DNA of 64,000 nt from Flagellimonas oceani (GTDB taxonomy: Bacteria > Bacteroidota > Bacteroidia > Flavobacteriales > Flavobacteriaceae), in assembly GCF_011068285.1 (NCBI RefSeq), contig NZ_CP049616.1:3368001-3432000 (forward strand), given 5' to 3'. Each line of letters opens with the position of its first letter. The first letter of the stretch is position 1. The notes below the pieces were generated by a model. It saw only the letters and a list, made by a program, of their open reading frames with translations, did not search any database and had not been told where the DNA came from. Positions 18,568 to 28,059 of the stretch are shown here, piece after piece. The translations under genes were made by a program, and so were the position numbers.

Positions 18568-19704
18568 ATGAATTCTTCCAAACGTATTCTGGTCGCTCCA
18601 TTGAACTGGGGCCTGGGACATGCCACTAGGTGCATCCCCATAATCCATGAATTGTTACGGCACGGACACCAACCCTATTTGGCTTCGGACGGGGTGGCAT
18701 TATCCTTACTTAAAAAGGAATTTCCAAATTTGCCTGCTTTTGAACTGCCTTCTTACAAGATTTCGTATGCCGAAAAGGGGAAGAACTTCAAAATAAAAAT
18801 GATCTGGGACTCGCCCAAAGTACTCAAGGCGATGTCAAAAGAAAAAAAAGCAGTCAAGCAATTGGTGAAGGAACATGGGCTGGACGGAATTATTTCCGAC
18901 AATCGACTCGGTGCATACTATAAGAAAGTACCCTGTGTATTCATCACCCACCAACTCAATGTATTATCAGGAAACACGACGTGGATGAGCTCCAAGGCGC
19001 ATCAAAAGATCATCAAAAAGTTTGATGCATGCTGGGTTCCCGATGTACAGGAAAAACCAAATTTGACCGGAAAATTGGGCCATTTGAAAAAGTCCAAATT
19101 GAACATAGCCTATTTGGGTCCTTTGAGCCGATTCGAGAAAAAAGAACTTCCCATTGTCAACGACCTTATGGTTCTGCTCTCTGGTCCCGAACCGCAACGC
19201 ACCATGTTAGAGGAGAAACTTTTGCATGAATTACAGGGGTTCGAAGGCAGCATTCTTTTTGTAAAGGGCAAGATCGAAGATGAACAGGTTGTGGAAGAGA
19301 TTCAAACTCCAAAAGGAAAAGTGTTGCATTACAACTTTATGAAATCCGACGAATTGGAGAAGGCCCTGAACCTAAGTGCAAAAGTCCTCTGCCGATCGGG
19401 CTACACCACTGTGATGGATCTTGCCAAACTGGAGAAAAGGGCGTTTTTTATTCCGACCCCCGGTCAGTATGAGCAGGAATATTTGGCCAAACGGATGCAA
19501 AAGCAAGGGCTTGTCCCCTTTAGTAAACAGGAAGATTTTAAATTAGCAGATCTGTCCCAAATAATGGATTATGATGGATTGGCTCAATTTGAATCCAGCG
19601 TCGATTTTTCCTCTTTGTTCGAAGTCTTCTCCACCTCTGGAAGCGAAGCCTTTTCCAACGTAAAAGAGAACTCGGAACCTACATCGACCTCGCTCTCAAC
19701 ATAG
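18568..19704 (+). CDS. GT-B glycosyltransferase (MurG/UGT-like)
   Basis: 378 residues. The start ILVAPLNWGLGHATRCIPIIHELLRHGH is the N-terminal Rossmann loop of GT28/GT1-like glycosyltransferases, and LCRSGYTTVMDLAKLEKRAFFIPTPGQYEQEYLAKRM near residue 273 is the nucleotide-sugar binding end. Donor and acceptor are unknown. The final ~40 residues (from about 339, low-complexity Ser/Glu) are read from the antisense of the convergent histidine kinase's 3' end, a 121-base overlap. That tail lies beyond the conserved fold, so it may be a read-through extension. Confidence 0.85.
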   Translation: MNSSKRILVAPLNWGLGHATRCIPIIHELLRHGHQPYLASDGVALSLLKKEFPNLPAFELPSYKISYAEKGKNFKIKMIWDSPKVLKAMSKEKKAVKQLVKEHGLDGIISDNRLGAYYKKVPCVFITHQLNVLSGNTTWMSSKAHQKIIKKFDACWVPDVQEKPNLTGKLGHLKKSKLNIAYLGPLSRFEKKELPIVNDLMVLLSGPEPQRTMLEEKLLHELQGFEGSILFVKGKIEDEQVVEEIQTPKGKVLHYNFMKSDELEKALNLSAKVLCRSGYTTVMDLAKLEKRAFFIPTPGQYEQEYLAKRMQKQGLVPFSKQEDFKLADLSQIMDYDGLAQFESSVDFSSLFEVFSTSGSEAFSNVKENSEPTSTSLST

Positions 19705-20684
19705 ATTTTTTCGCCATGGGCCTCCACGATGTGCTTTACGATGGAGAGGCCAAGACCTGAGCCGCCCTCGGCACGGCTACCACTTTGGTCCACACGGTAA
19801 AAGCGTTCAAAAAGTCGTGGGATATGCTGCTTGGGAATACCTCCGCCATTATCGGTTACACGAACGATCACTTTGTTTTTAATGAGGTTTTCCACACTTA
19901 CCTCTGTGGTTCCCTTCGGAAGACCGTATTTTATGGAGTTGACCAATAGATTACTGATAACCTGCTGTATCTTCTCCTTGTCCCCGTTTACGTAAATAGG
20001 ATTTGGGTATTCCATATCAAAGGTGAGGGATATTTCCTTGCGTGCGGCTTTCATTTCCAAAAGGTCAAATGTGTTTTGTATAAGCTCGATAACATCAAAA
20101 TCTTCCCTTTCCAACTTTAGTTCACCTGCTTCCAACTTGGTGATCAAATCAAGGTCCTTAACTATGTAGATGAGTCGTTCTACACCTTTGTTGGCGCGTT
20201 GCAGGTATTTTTTGCGGAGCTTTTTATCCTTCATGGCACCATCGAGCAAGGTCAAAATATAACCCTGTACGGTAAAAAGCGGCGTCTTTAACTCGTGGGA
20301 TACATTGCCCAGAAAGTCCTTTCGGTATTCTTCACGGATTTTAAGGGTGTCTATCTCTATTTTCTTTCCTTCGGCAAATTTTTCTATTTCCTGTACCAAG
20401 GTGCGCATATCGGTGGTTACAGGTTTTGAGGAGAAGGAGGATGATTCCAGAAGGGAAACATCATCATAAATTCTTTTGATTCGCCGATAAATGAAGCGTT
20501 CTACACGTATTTGGATGATGGCAAAGCAAATGCCAAAACTTATCAAGGCAAAAAACAGGGTGTGTGACCAATCTATATGGTCAACATACATATGAAATCC
20601 TATAAATACCAGAGTGATCAAAATGGTGATAACCAAAGAAGATCGAAGCGCAAATTTGTATGATTTCTTTAGTTTTATGGCCAT
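19584..20684 (-). CDS. PhoR-like sensor histidine kinase
   Basis: 366 residues: two membrane helices at about 13-31 and 41-58 with only a short loop between them, then HisKA with FLGNVSHELKTPLF (phospho-acceptor His130), and HATPase with the N box NLLVNSIKYG, DNGGGIP and GSGLGLSIVKHIVEAHG. The almost absent sensor domain and the pairing with a PhoB-like regulator fit PhoR of the phosphate-starvation system. Its start overlaps the regulator's stop by one base. The last ~18 residues (TSNKEEKSTLDSN region) lie past the catalytic domain, in the stretch that overlaps the glycosyltransferase. Confidence 0.88.
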   Translation of the reverse strand: MAIKLKKSYKFALRSSLVITILITLVFIGFHMYVDHIDWSHTLFFALISFGICFAIIQIRVERFIYRRIKRIYDDVSLLESSSFSSKPVTTDMRTLVQEIEKFAEGKKIEIDTLKIREEYRKDFLGNVSHELKTPLFTVQGYILTLLDGAMKDKKLRKKYLQRANKGVERLIYIVKDLDLITKLEAGELKLEREDFDVIELIQNTFDLLEMKAARKEISLTFDMEYPNPIYVNGDKEKIQQVISNLLVNSIKYGLPKGTTEVSVENLIKNKVIVRVTDNGGGIPKQHIPRLFERFYRVDQSGSRAEGGSGLGLSIVKHIVEAHGEKIYVESEVDVGSEFSFTLEKASLPEVEKTSNKEEKSTLDSN

Positions 20685-21370
20685 TAGAGTACAAACTTAT
20701 ACCCCACACCCTTAACAGTTTTAAAGTGGTGGTCGCCGATTTTTTCACGTAGTTTCCTAATATGGACATCTATGGTTCGGCCACCCACAACCACTTCGTT
20801 GCCCCAAACCTTATCCAAGATCACTTCTCGCTTAAAGACTTTGTTTGGTTTGGATGTTAAAAGTGAAAGGAGTTCAAATTCCTTTCTTGGGAGTACCATT
20901 TCGTCGCCATCGTTCACAATTTTGTACTCTTCCCTATTAATAATGATGTCCCCAACTTTAACGATATCTTCCACTTCCTTCTTGTCGTCTTTCAATCTTC
21001 GCAGCAATGCCTTCACCTTGCTGACCAGCACCTTTGGCTTTATGGGTTTTGTAATATAATCGTCGGCACCGGCATCAAAACCGGCAACTTGGGAGTAATC
21101 TTCACCACGTGCAGTTAGGAAAGTAATGATGGTATGGTCCAATCCGGGCGTGTTTCGAATCATTTCGCAGGCTTCAATCCCATCCATTTCTGGCATCATT
21201 ACATCCATAATAATGAGGTGTGGACTTTTCTTTTTGGCCTTGGCCACGCCTTCCACACCATTTTTGGCGGTGAAGACCTCATACCCTTCCGCAGAAAGGT
21301 TATAGCTTATAATTTCCAGAATATCAGGTTCATCGTCTACCAATAGAATCTTAATGTCCTTGTTTTTCAT
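20684..21370 (-). CDS. PhoB-like response regulator
   Basis: 228 residues: receiver domain with phospho-acceptor Asp56 in LIIMDVMMPEMDG, the acidic pocket VDDEPD and the conserved Lys in ITKPIKP, followed by an OmpR/PhoB winged helix ending in VVGGRTIDVHIRKLREKIGDHHFKTVKGVGYKFVL. It forms a one-base-overlap pair with the PhoR-like kinase. It is divergent from the TonB-dependent receptor at 21549, and the gap between them has an 11-bp-period direct-repeat array (21451-21505) of the kind this subfamily binds. PhoB identity is inferred from domain type and site spacing; no pst or phoU genes are in view. Confidence 0.9.
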   Translation of the reverse strand: MKNKDIKILLVDDEPDILEIISYNLSAEGYEVFTAKNGVEGVAKAKKKSPHLIIMDVMMPEMDGIEACEMIRNTPGLDHTIITFLTARGEDYSQVAGFDAGADDYITKPIKPKVLVSKVKALLRRLKDDKKEVEDIVKVGDIIINREEYKIVNDGDEMVLPRKEFELLSLLTSKPNKVFKREVILDKVWGNEVVVGGRTIDVHIRKLREKIGDHHFKTVKGVGYKFVL

Positions 21371-21450
21371 GGGATGGTATTTCTGTGTTAATCGCCCAAA
21401 TGTAAAGATAATACACTTACGGGATAAACGCTTAACGTTGATTTAATCTA

Positions 21451-21505
21451 GTAACCTTATTGTAACACAACTGAAATAAACACTTAACATACAACTAACA
21501 CGGCT
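21451..21505 (+). promoter_or_regulatory. Pho-box-like array: five 11-bp units with core NTAACA
   Basis: Consecutive 11-mers begin at 21451 (gtaacc), 21462 (gtaaca), 21473 (gaaata, degenerate), 21484 (ttaaca) and 21495 (ctaaca). Four of five carry TAAC at the same position. OmpR/PhoB-family proteins bind direct repeats with an 11-bp period; the Bacillus PhoP core is TTAACA-like. The last unit falls where the Bacteroidota -33 box should be, about 20 bases before a TAnnTTTG-like GTTCTTTG at 21521-21528. That is the layout of an activator-dependent promoter for the receptor gene. The PhoB gene upstream may be controlled too. Confidence 0.6.
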
Positions 21506-21548
21506 TTTACAACCTGTGGCGTTCTTTGCGCCAAATATATACCTGATA

Positions 21549-24452
21549 ATGAAATATTTTTTACTGATTTTTGCCTTGTTGGCAACATCACTGAGCAGCG
21601 CCCAGCAATCCACGGGTAGCATTGTCGGTAAACTTACCGACCAAGAGTACAACAACGAGCCACTTGCTTTTGCCAATGTGGTAATTAAGGGAACCACCAT
21701 AGGAACCACCTCCGATTTTGATGGCCTTTATGAAATTTCCGGTGTTGCCCCAGGTACTTACACCGTAGTATACAGCTATTTAGGGTATGAAACTGTAGAA
21801 ATTCCTGATGTAACGGTTGAAGCTGGAAAAGTTACAAGCGTAGACGTTCCAATGAGTGCGGGGCAAGGAATGGCACTGGATGAAGTAGTTGTTACCACTG
21901 TAGCCAGAAAAGATTCCGAAACCGCCTTGCTCTTGGACCAAAAACGTGCAATTGAGATAAAAGAAAGTATTGGTGCCGTAGAATTGGGGAATTTGGGAAT
22001 CTCCGATGTAAAATCAGCCGCCACTAAAATATCCGGTGTTACCGAAAGTGAGGCCTCTGGAGATGTATTTGTCCGTGGTCTTGGTGACAGATATTTGACC
22101 ACCACTTTTAATGGCCTTCCCATTCCATCCGATGACATCGAAAAAAAGAACATAGACCTTGGCTTATTTCCAACTAGGGTAATCCAAAACGTAAGTATTA
22201 GCAAGACCTATTCTGCTGCCACTTCTGCCGACCAAGCTTCTGGTAATATAAATATTGCCTCAAGGGAATTGTCCGGAACCAGTGAACTGGAAGTGGGTGT
22301 TTCCGTTGGTGCCAACACCAACGCCATCGGCGATGGTTCGGACGGGCAAGGTTTTAAGGTAACCGCAAACTACGAAGATACCTCTCTCGGGTTTTACGAT
22401 ACCGATATCGATATCAGAGATCAAATCACCAACCAATCATGGGACGCCAGTACTGTTGAAACTCCGGCCAATATGGGTGTCAACATAAGTGGTGGAAAAT
22501 CCTTTTTTGACAACAAGTTCAAGGTGTTCGGTACATTGTCCAACTCCAAAAATCATAAATATTACAGCCCTGGCGAATTTTTGATTTATGATCAGGTCAC
22601 CGTTACAGACTCCATTACAGATTTTCAACAGTGGGAAACAGAGCATGTAAACAATGCCATGTTGGACCTTACCTACCAAGATGATAAAAACATCATAAAA
22701 TCTGTTACACTTTTTGTAAATACCTTAAATGATGTAGTATCAGAAGGAGGTAGAAATGGTTTTGGTAACATTCAGGAAGAGACCATTGGAGATTTTTCTG
22801 ATTTTTTAAGGGATCAAAACACCAAGCAGACCCGTTTGTTTGTTACCCAGTTGATTGGTAACCACAAGTTTGGGAAAAAAAATGTATTGGACTGGGCCGT
22901 TAGTTACAACAAACTTAACGCCGATGAGCCGAACAGGATTCGTAACATCATCAACTTTACCTCAGACCCTGTAAATGCTTTTCTCTATGAAAACAGTGCC
23001 TTTGAATCAAGAAAGCTTTCCCAAACAATTGATGATGAAGAGTACAACGGTCTTTTAAAAGATAGGCTGAAAATCATTGATGAAGAAAATAAAAGATTTT
23101 ACATTGACCTTGGGGCAAACTATAGAAAAAAGACAAGAGATTTTGAATCTACTTTTTATGGAGTTTCCAACGTAGATGACAATAGACCAAGCTCCACTTC
23201 ATTGGATGATCTTGATCAGATCTTTACAGATGCCAACTTCAATAACAATATTTTGGAAATCATAGCTTTCCAATCCAACGAAGCTGGAGAAGTAAAGGAT
23301 GAATATACAGGTGAGTATGAATCCATTGCAGGGTTTGCCCTTTTTAACGTTGGCTTTGGAAACTGGAACTTTAACGCCGGCCTTAGGGCGCAACAAGACG
23401 AAATCGTAGTAAACTATGATGTGGCCAATGCCCCTGGTGGTGAAGTTGGTTCCGTTTCAAGAGATTATACCAACGTTTATCCTAGTTTAAACATAAAATA
23501 TGCACTTAACGAAGAGCATGCTCTTCGTTTTGCTGCCAGCCGTAGTATTACACTTCCAGAGTTTAAGGAAATTGCTCCTTTTCGATACATCTCCCCTACA
23601 GGGCAACAAGTTTTTGGTACTGTTGGAGATAATGCATTGGAAGCTTCGTTCGCCAACAACTTCGACCTTAAATGGGAGTTCTTCCCAACTAGGGGCCAGT
23701 TGATCTCTGCTTCCTTGTTTTACAAAAGCATAGAAGACCCCATCAACAAAGTACGTGCACGTGGTTCCGATGGCGCCTTGTTCACGTTTAGGAACACAGG
23801 TGAAGAAGCCACTATCTATGGTATCGAGATAGAATCCAAAATAGATATCATAACTCCTGAAATGAACGACGAGGACGGCAATCCATTGGGACCAACACTA
23901 AGCTTGGTACTCAACGCGAGTAGAATGTGGCACGAGCAAGACCTTATCGAAAGAACCACCGAAGAAGGTGCAATTATAGAAACCTTTAGATACGGAACCA
24001 ATAAAAATGCCCCCTTACAAGGTGCTTCCGATTGGATCATGAACAGTAGCTTAAACTTGGAAACCTCCAACGATTGGGTGGCCAACGTATCCGCAAGCTA
24101 TGCTTCGGACAAGATTTTTGCCATGGGATTTGCAAGAGCTCAAGAAGATTGGGATACCCGTTACAACGATGCCATTTTGGAAAAAGGGTTCGTGGTGCTG
24201 AATTCGAAAATTAGTAAGCAATTCGGACAAAACTTTCAAGTATCGTTATCCGGTCAAAACTTGTTAAATCCAAAAATAGAACAGTCCATAAACTACTTGA
24301 CCTCTGAAAGCAGAGCAGAATTGGAAGCATTTTCAGATGACCGGGAAGTACGTTTGGGACCTGGTGCTCCACAAAGGGAGACCATTACCGATGTAGTTCG
24401 CTCTTATACTTTGGGCAGAACATTTAGTCTAGGACTTAAATATATTTTTTAA
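21549..24452 (+). CDS. TonB-dependent outer-membrane receptor
   Basis: 967 residues. ATG 21549 gives a signal peptide (KYFLLIFALLATSLSSAQ) and is preferred to the frame opening at 21516. After it comes a carboxypeptidase-regulatory-like domain (GSIVGKLTDQEYNNEPLAFANVVIKG, about 25-105), a plug domain (LDEVVVTTVAR to DVFVRGLGDRYLTTTFNGLPIPS) and a 22-strand barrel ending SYTLGRTFSLGLKYIF. It would import a large ligand with TonB/ExbBD energy. A lipoprotein follows 48 bases later, as in receptor-lipoprotein pairs. The upstream Pho-box-like array suggests phosphate control; the ligand is unknown. Confidence 0.92.
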   Translation: MKYFLLIFALLATSLSSAQQSTGSIVGKLTDQEYNNEPLAFANVVIKGTTIGTTSDFDGLYEISGVAPGTYTVVYSYLGYETVEIPDVTVEAGKVTSVDVPMSAGQGMALDEVVVTTVARKDSETALLLDQKRAIEIKESIGAVELGNLGISDVKSAATKISGVTESEASGDVFVRGLGDRYLTTTFNGLPIPSDDIEKKNIDLGLFPTRVIQNVSISKTYSAATSADQASGNINIASRELSGTSELEVGVSVGANTNAIGDGSDGQGFKVTANYEDTSLGFYDTDIDIRDQITNQSWDASTVETPANMGVNISGGKSFFDNKFKVFGTLSNSKNHKYYSPGEFLIYDQVTVTDSITDFQQWETEHVNNAMLDLTYQDDKNIIKSVTLFVNTLNDVVSEGGRNGFGNIQEETIGDFSDFLRDQNTKQTRLFVTQLIGNHKFGKKNVLDWAVSYNKLNADEPNRIRNIINFTSDPVNAFLYENSAFESRKLSQTIDDEEYNGLLKDRLKIIDEENKRFYIDLGANYRKKTRDFESTFYGVSNVDDNRPSSTSLDDLDQIFTDANFNNNILEIIAFQSNEAGEVKDEYTGEYESIAGFALFNVGFGNWNFNAGLRAQQDEIVVNYDVANAPGGEVGSVSRDYTNVYPSLNIKYALNEEHALRFAASRSITLPEFKEIAPFRYISPTGQQVFGTVGDNALEASFANNFDLKWEFFPTRGQLISASLFYKSIEDPINKVRARGSDGALFTFRNTGEEATIYGIEIESKIDIITPEMNDEDGNPLGPTLSLVLNASRMWHEQDLIERTTEEGAIIETFRYGTNKNAPLQGASDWIMNSSLNLETSNDWVANVSASYASDKIFAMGFARAQEDWDTRYNDAILEKGFVVLNSKISKQFGQNFQVSLSGQNLLNPKIEQSINYLTSESRAELEAFSDDREVRLGPGAPQRETITDVVRSYTLGRTFSLGLKYIF

Positions 24453-24500
24453 CGCTAATCAATACAATAGTCTAATAATTAATCTAAATCCATTTCTTTT

Positions 24501-27443
24501 ATGAAAACGAAAATTTTGAAACTTTCAATGTTATCGCTGGCCACAATGGCACTGGTTTTTACCAGTTGTAGTGGTGACGATAATGGCGGGGACAATCCAA
24601 CCACGCCTACCTGTGATGACAACATCCAAAACGGGGATGAAACAGGTGTAGACTGTGGTGGTTCTTGCGAGCCATGTGAAAATCCAGCTACAACGCTTAC
24701 AGGTTCAATGTCTGAGGATATGACCCTAGACCCAGCTGAGACCTATGTGTTACAAGGTTCTTTCAGCGTGGAGTCCGGAGCTACTTTGACCATCCCTGCT
24801 GGAACGACAATTACAGCCGAAGTTGAGGAAGGTACCGAAACCAAAACATACATCGTAGTTCAAAAAGGAGGTATGATCGATGTCCAAGGTACCGAGGGCA
24901 ACCCTGTTATCCTTACTTCCGCAAACGAAGAGCCAGGTGACTGGGGCGGTTTAATCCTTGCTGGTAACGCAACCACTACCGAAGGTGTGGATGCTGAAGC
25001 TGAAGTAGGTGGTATCATCTACGGAGGTACTGACGATGCCGACAACTCTGGTAGCATTGATTACTTGATCATTAACTACGCTGGTGCGCAGATCAGTACA
25101 GAATCTCAGTACAACGGTCTAACCCTTTACGCTGTTGGTTCAGGTACAACAATAAGTAACGTTGCCGTACTTAACGGTACCGATGATGGTGTTGAGTTCT
25201 TCGGTGGAACTGTTTCCGCTTCCAACTTCTATTTGGAAAACAACGAAGATGATGCTATCGACTGGACTGAAGGATGGAACGGTACATTGACAAATGCTTA
25301 TGTAGTTCACACTTCTGGATTCTCTACTGTTGTTGAAGCAGATGGAGAGAACAAAAACCCAAGTTTGGTTAATTTGACCGCTGTTTCTTCAGTTGGAGGT
25401 ACAGCCCTTCAGTTTAAAAAAGAATCTGGAGCAACCATTACAGGACTTTCTTTGAACGGATATGATACATCTGTATTGATGAGCGACGCTGGTCCATTGG
25501 CCAACGTTCAAATTGAAGGTGCAGATGCCAATCCCAACCTATCTTACGTTGGTGACGCTACAGTTGATGTAGAAATGTTTGGATGGGTAAACTCTGCACT
25601 TGTGATAGAAGAAAGCAAATTGACAGGTTCCCTAACTTCCGATTTAACTTTGGATCCCGCTGTAGACTACTTTTTAGAAGGAAGCTTTAGCGTAGAATCC
25701 GGTGCTACATTGACTATTCCTGCTGGAACAAGAATCGTTGCCGATGTTGAGGAAGGCACTGAAACCAAAACATACATCGTAGTACAAAAAGGTGGTATGA
25801 TCGATATTCAAGGTACTGCTACCGACCCTGTTGTTATGACTTCTTCCAACGAAGAGCCAGGTGATTGGGGCGGATTGGTAATTGCTGGTGATGCAACCAC
25901 TACCGAAGGTGTGGATGCCGAAGCCGAAGTAGGTGGTATCATCTACGGTGGAACAAACGATGCGGACAACTCTGGTAGCATTGAATACTTGATCATTAAC
26001 TACGCTGGTGCGCAGATCAGCACTGAATCTCAGTATAATGGTCTAACCCTTTACGCTGTAGGTTCTGCTACTACAATCGATAACGTTGCCATCTTGAACG
26101 GTACCGATGATGGTGTTGAGTTCTTCGGTGGAACCGTTTCCGCTTCCAACTTCTATTTGGAAAACAACGAAGATGACGCTATCGACTGGACAGAAGGATG
26201 GAACGGTACACTGACCAATGCTTACGTATTGCACACAGCTGGTTTCTCCACTGTTGTTGAAGCCGATGGTGCAAATGGTAACCCAAGCTTGGTTAACTTG
26301 ACCGCTGTTTCCACAGTTGGTGGTACAGCCCTTCAGTTCAAAAAAGAATCTGGAGCAACCATTACAGGACTTTCTCTAGATGGATATGATACATCTGTAT
26401 TGATGAGCGACGCTGGTCCATTGGCCAACGTTCAAATCGAGGGTGGCGATGCCGACCCAGCAGAAACTTATGCTGCTGTTGCCTCTGTTGACATCAATAC
26501 GTTTATTTGGGCTACAGGAAATGCTGAAGCACAATCTGCTACATTGACAGGTTCTCTTAACTCTACACTTACATTGGATGCCGATGTAACTTACTACTTG
26601 AACCAATCTTTCAGTGTTGAAGATGGAGCTACGTTGAACATTCCTGCCGGAACAACCATCATTGCCGATGTTGAAGATGGTGACGAGACCAAAACCTACA
26701 TCGTGGTTCAAAAAGGAGGTACCATCAATGTACAAGGTACTGCTGCAAATCCAGTTGTTATGACCTCATCCAACACAACTCCTGGTGACTGGGGCGGTTT
26801 GGTAATTGCCGGTAAAGCCACTACTACCGAAGGTGTGGATGCCGAAGCTGAAGTAGGAGGTATTCTTTATGGTGGTACTGAAGATGACGACAATTCAGGT
26901 AGCATCGAATACTTGATCATCAACTATGCCGGTGCGCAGATCAGCACCGAATCTCAGTATAACGGCCTTACGCTTTATGCAGTAGGTTCTGGAACCACAA
27001 TCGATAATGTTGCCATCAAAAATGGAACAGACGACGGTGTTGAGTTCTTTGGTGGAACCGTTTCCGCTTCCAACTTCTACTTGGAAAACAACGAAGATGA
27101 CGCTATCGACTGGACAGAAGGATGGAACGGTACATTGACCAATGCTTATGTATACCACACTTCTGGCTTCTCCACTGTTGTTGAGGCCGATGGAGCTAAC
27201 GAAAACCCAAGCTTGGTTAACTTGACCGCTGTTTCCACAGTTGGAGGTACAGCTCTTCAGTTCAAAAAAGAATCTGGTGCAACTATTACAGGACTTTCTT
27301 TGGTTGGATATGACACTTCTGTCTTGATGAGCGACGCTGGTCCATTGGCCAACGTTCAAATTGAAGGTGCAGATGCTGATCCAGCTGAAGCATATGATGC
27401 CGCTGCTACAGTAGACCTAACAATCTTTGACTGGGCTAACTAA
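24501..27443 (+). CDS. Lipoprotein with three near-identical beta-helix repeats
   Basis: 980 residues. A lipoprotein signal (SLATMALVFTSCSGDD) is followed by a Cys-rich linker NGDETGVDCGGSCEPC (about 48-63), then three tandem units of about 305 residues starting near residues 64, 372 and 681. Each has the pattern GATLTIPAGT, YIVVQKGGMIDVQGT, GDWGGL and ends in ATVD-x-FxW. This short-strand pattern is that of the secreted right-handed beta-helix proteins of Bacteroidota. The units are close to identical even at DNA level. Probable surface partner of the TonB receptor 48 bases upstream. No catalytic residues recognised. A strong terminator follows at 27472. Confidence 0.88.
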   Translation: MKTKILKLSMLSLATMALVFTSCSGDDNGGDNPTTPTCDDNIQNGDETGVDCGGSCEPCENPATTLTGSMSEDMTLDPAETYVLQGSFSVESGATLTIPAGTTITAEVEEGTETKTYIVVQKGGMIDVQGTEGNPVILTSANEEPGDWGGLILAGNATTTEGVDAEAEVGGIIYGGTDDADNSGSIDYLIINYAGAQISTESQYNGLTLYAVGSGTTISNVAVLNGTDDGVEFFGGTVSASNFYLENNEDDAIDWTEGWNGTLTNAYVVHTSGFSTVVEADGENKNPSLVNLTAVSSVGGTALQFKKESGATITGLSLNGYDTSVLMSDAGPLANVQIEGADANPNLSYVGDATVDVEMFGWVNSALVIEESKLTGSLTSDLTLDPAVDYFLEGSFSVESGATLTIPAGTRIVADVEEGTETKTYIVVQKGGMIDIQGTATDPVVMTSSNEEPGDWGGLVIAGDATTTEGVDAEAEVGGIIYGGTNDADNSGSIEYLIINYAGAQISTESQYNGLTLYAVGSATTIDNVAILNGTDDGVEFFGGTVSASNFYLENNEDDAIDWTEGWNGTLTNAYVLHTAGFSTVVEADGANGNPSLVNLTAVSTVGGTALQFKKESGATITGLSLDGYDTSVLMSDAGPLANVQIEGGDADPAETYAAVASVDINTFIWATGNAEAQSATLTGSLNSTLTLDADVTYYLNQSFSVEDGATLNIPAGTTIIADVEDGDETKTYIVVQKGGTINVQGTAANPVVMTSSNTTPGDWGGLVIAGKATTTEGVDAEAEVGGILYGGTEDDDNSGSIEYLIINYAGAQISTESQYNGLTLYAVGSGTTIDNVAIKNGTDDGVEFFGGTVSASNFYLENNEDDAIDWTEGWNGTLTNAYVYHTSGFSTVVEADGANENPSLVNLTAVSTVGGTALQFKKESGATITGLSLVGYDTSVLMSDAGPLANVQIEGADADPAEAYDAAATVDLTIFDWAN
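24690..27440 (+). repeat. Three tandem ~0.92-kb in-gene repeats
   Basis: Units start near 24690, 25618 and 26541. Long stretches are the same in all three: for example the codons for DNSGSI-(E/D)-YLIINYAGAQ, FFGGTVSASNFYLENNEDDAIDWTEGW and LMSDAGPLANVQIEG, mostly with synonymous differences only. Differences cluster at the unit junctions. Such DNA can expand or contract by recombination, so the copy number may vary between strains. Confidence 0.9.
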
Positions 27444-27471
27444 TAAGATTAGTAGACACTTATATTTTAAG

Positions 27472-27503
27472 AGCCCCCGCGATCGCGGGGGCTTCTTTTT
27501 TGC
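27472..27503 (+). terminator. Strong Rho-independent terminator
   Basis: A perfect 22-base palindrome AGCCCCCGCGATCGCGGGGGCT (27472-27493; effective stem about 9 bp) followed by TCTTTTTT. It closes the receptor-lipoprotein operon. Confidence 0.93.
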
Positions 27504-27599
27504 ATTTCATCGAAAAGTAATACCCTAATCGTCAAATGGTTCAACAATCGCATCACTATTTTTATATATTTGTGGCATACCGTTTGCAACCATTAACGT

Positions 27600-27911
27600 A
27601 TGAAGCACTTTTACTTCGTCATCTTCTTTTTTGTCTGTTCACTTGGGTTTTCTCAGCAAAGCGCCAGTTCAAGTGCGGATATTGACGGGTTTAAGCTGTA
27701 CCCCAATCCCGTTACACAAGGCAAGGTCTATATTGAAACCGAACTAAACGGACCTAAAAAAATATTGGTCTTTGATGTACTGGGCACACAGGTCCTGCAA
27801 ACCACTATTTTAGGAAGGGAACTCAACCTTTCCGAATTGAACAAAGGCGTTTACATCCTAAGGGTTTTTGAACACAACAAAGTAGCCACTAGAAAGCTCA
27901 TTGTTAAGTAG
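27600..27911 (+). CDS. Tiny T9SS sorting-domain (CTD-only) protein
   Basis: 103 residues: signal peptide (HFYFVIFFFVCSLGFSQ), ~12 linker residues, then directly a Por secretion type-A C-terminal domain (FKLYPNPVTQGKVYIETELNG, LNKGVYILRVFEHNKVATRKLIVK). In known T9SS substrates this ~75-residue domain is the export and anchoring tag at the end of a large cargo; here there is no cargo. A perfect -7 box TATATTTG lies at 27565-27572. Paralogue of the next gene (28060). The role is unknown: competitor, modulator or component of the secretion path are guesses. Confidence 0.85.
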   Translation: MKHFYFVIFFFVCSLGFSQQSASSSADIDGFKLYPNPVTQGKVYIETELNGPKKILVFDVLGTQVLQTTILGRELNLSELNKGVYILRVFEHNKVATRKLIVK

Positions 27912-28059
27912 TTCCCATCTATTCTTACCCTCTTTGCACATACCTTAACCACAGCTTTCAACGCTTTACCACCCGTTTTAGTGCTTTCACAACATAAAAT
28001 AGCCTACAACCCCCTGTTTACCTACTTTTACCCTGCACATAGACCCCAAATCAGCATAC

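Noticed and set aside
27912..28059. A second Pho-box-like array before the CTD-only gene at 28060
   Set aside because: TTAACC and TTCAAC occur but not at an 11-bp period.
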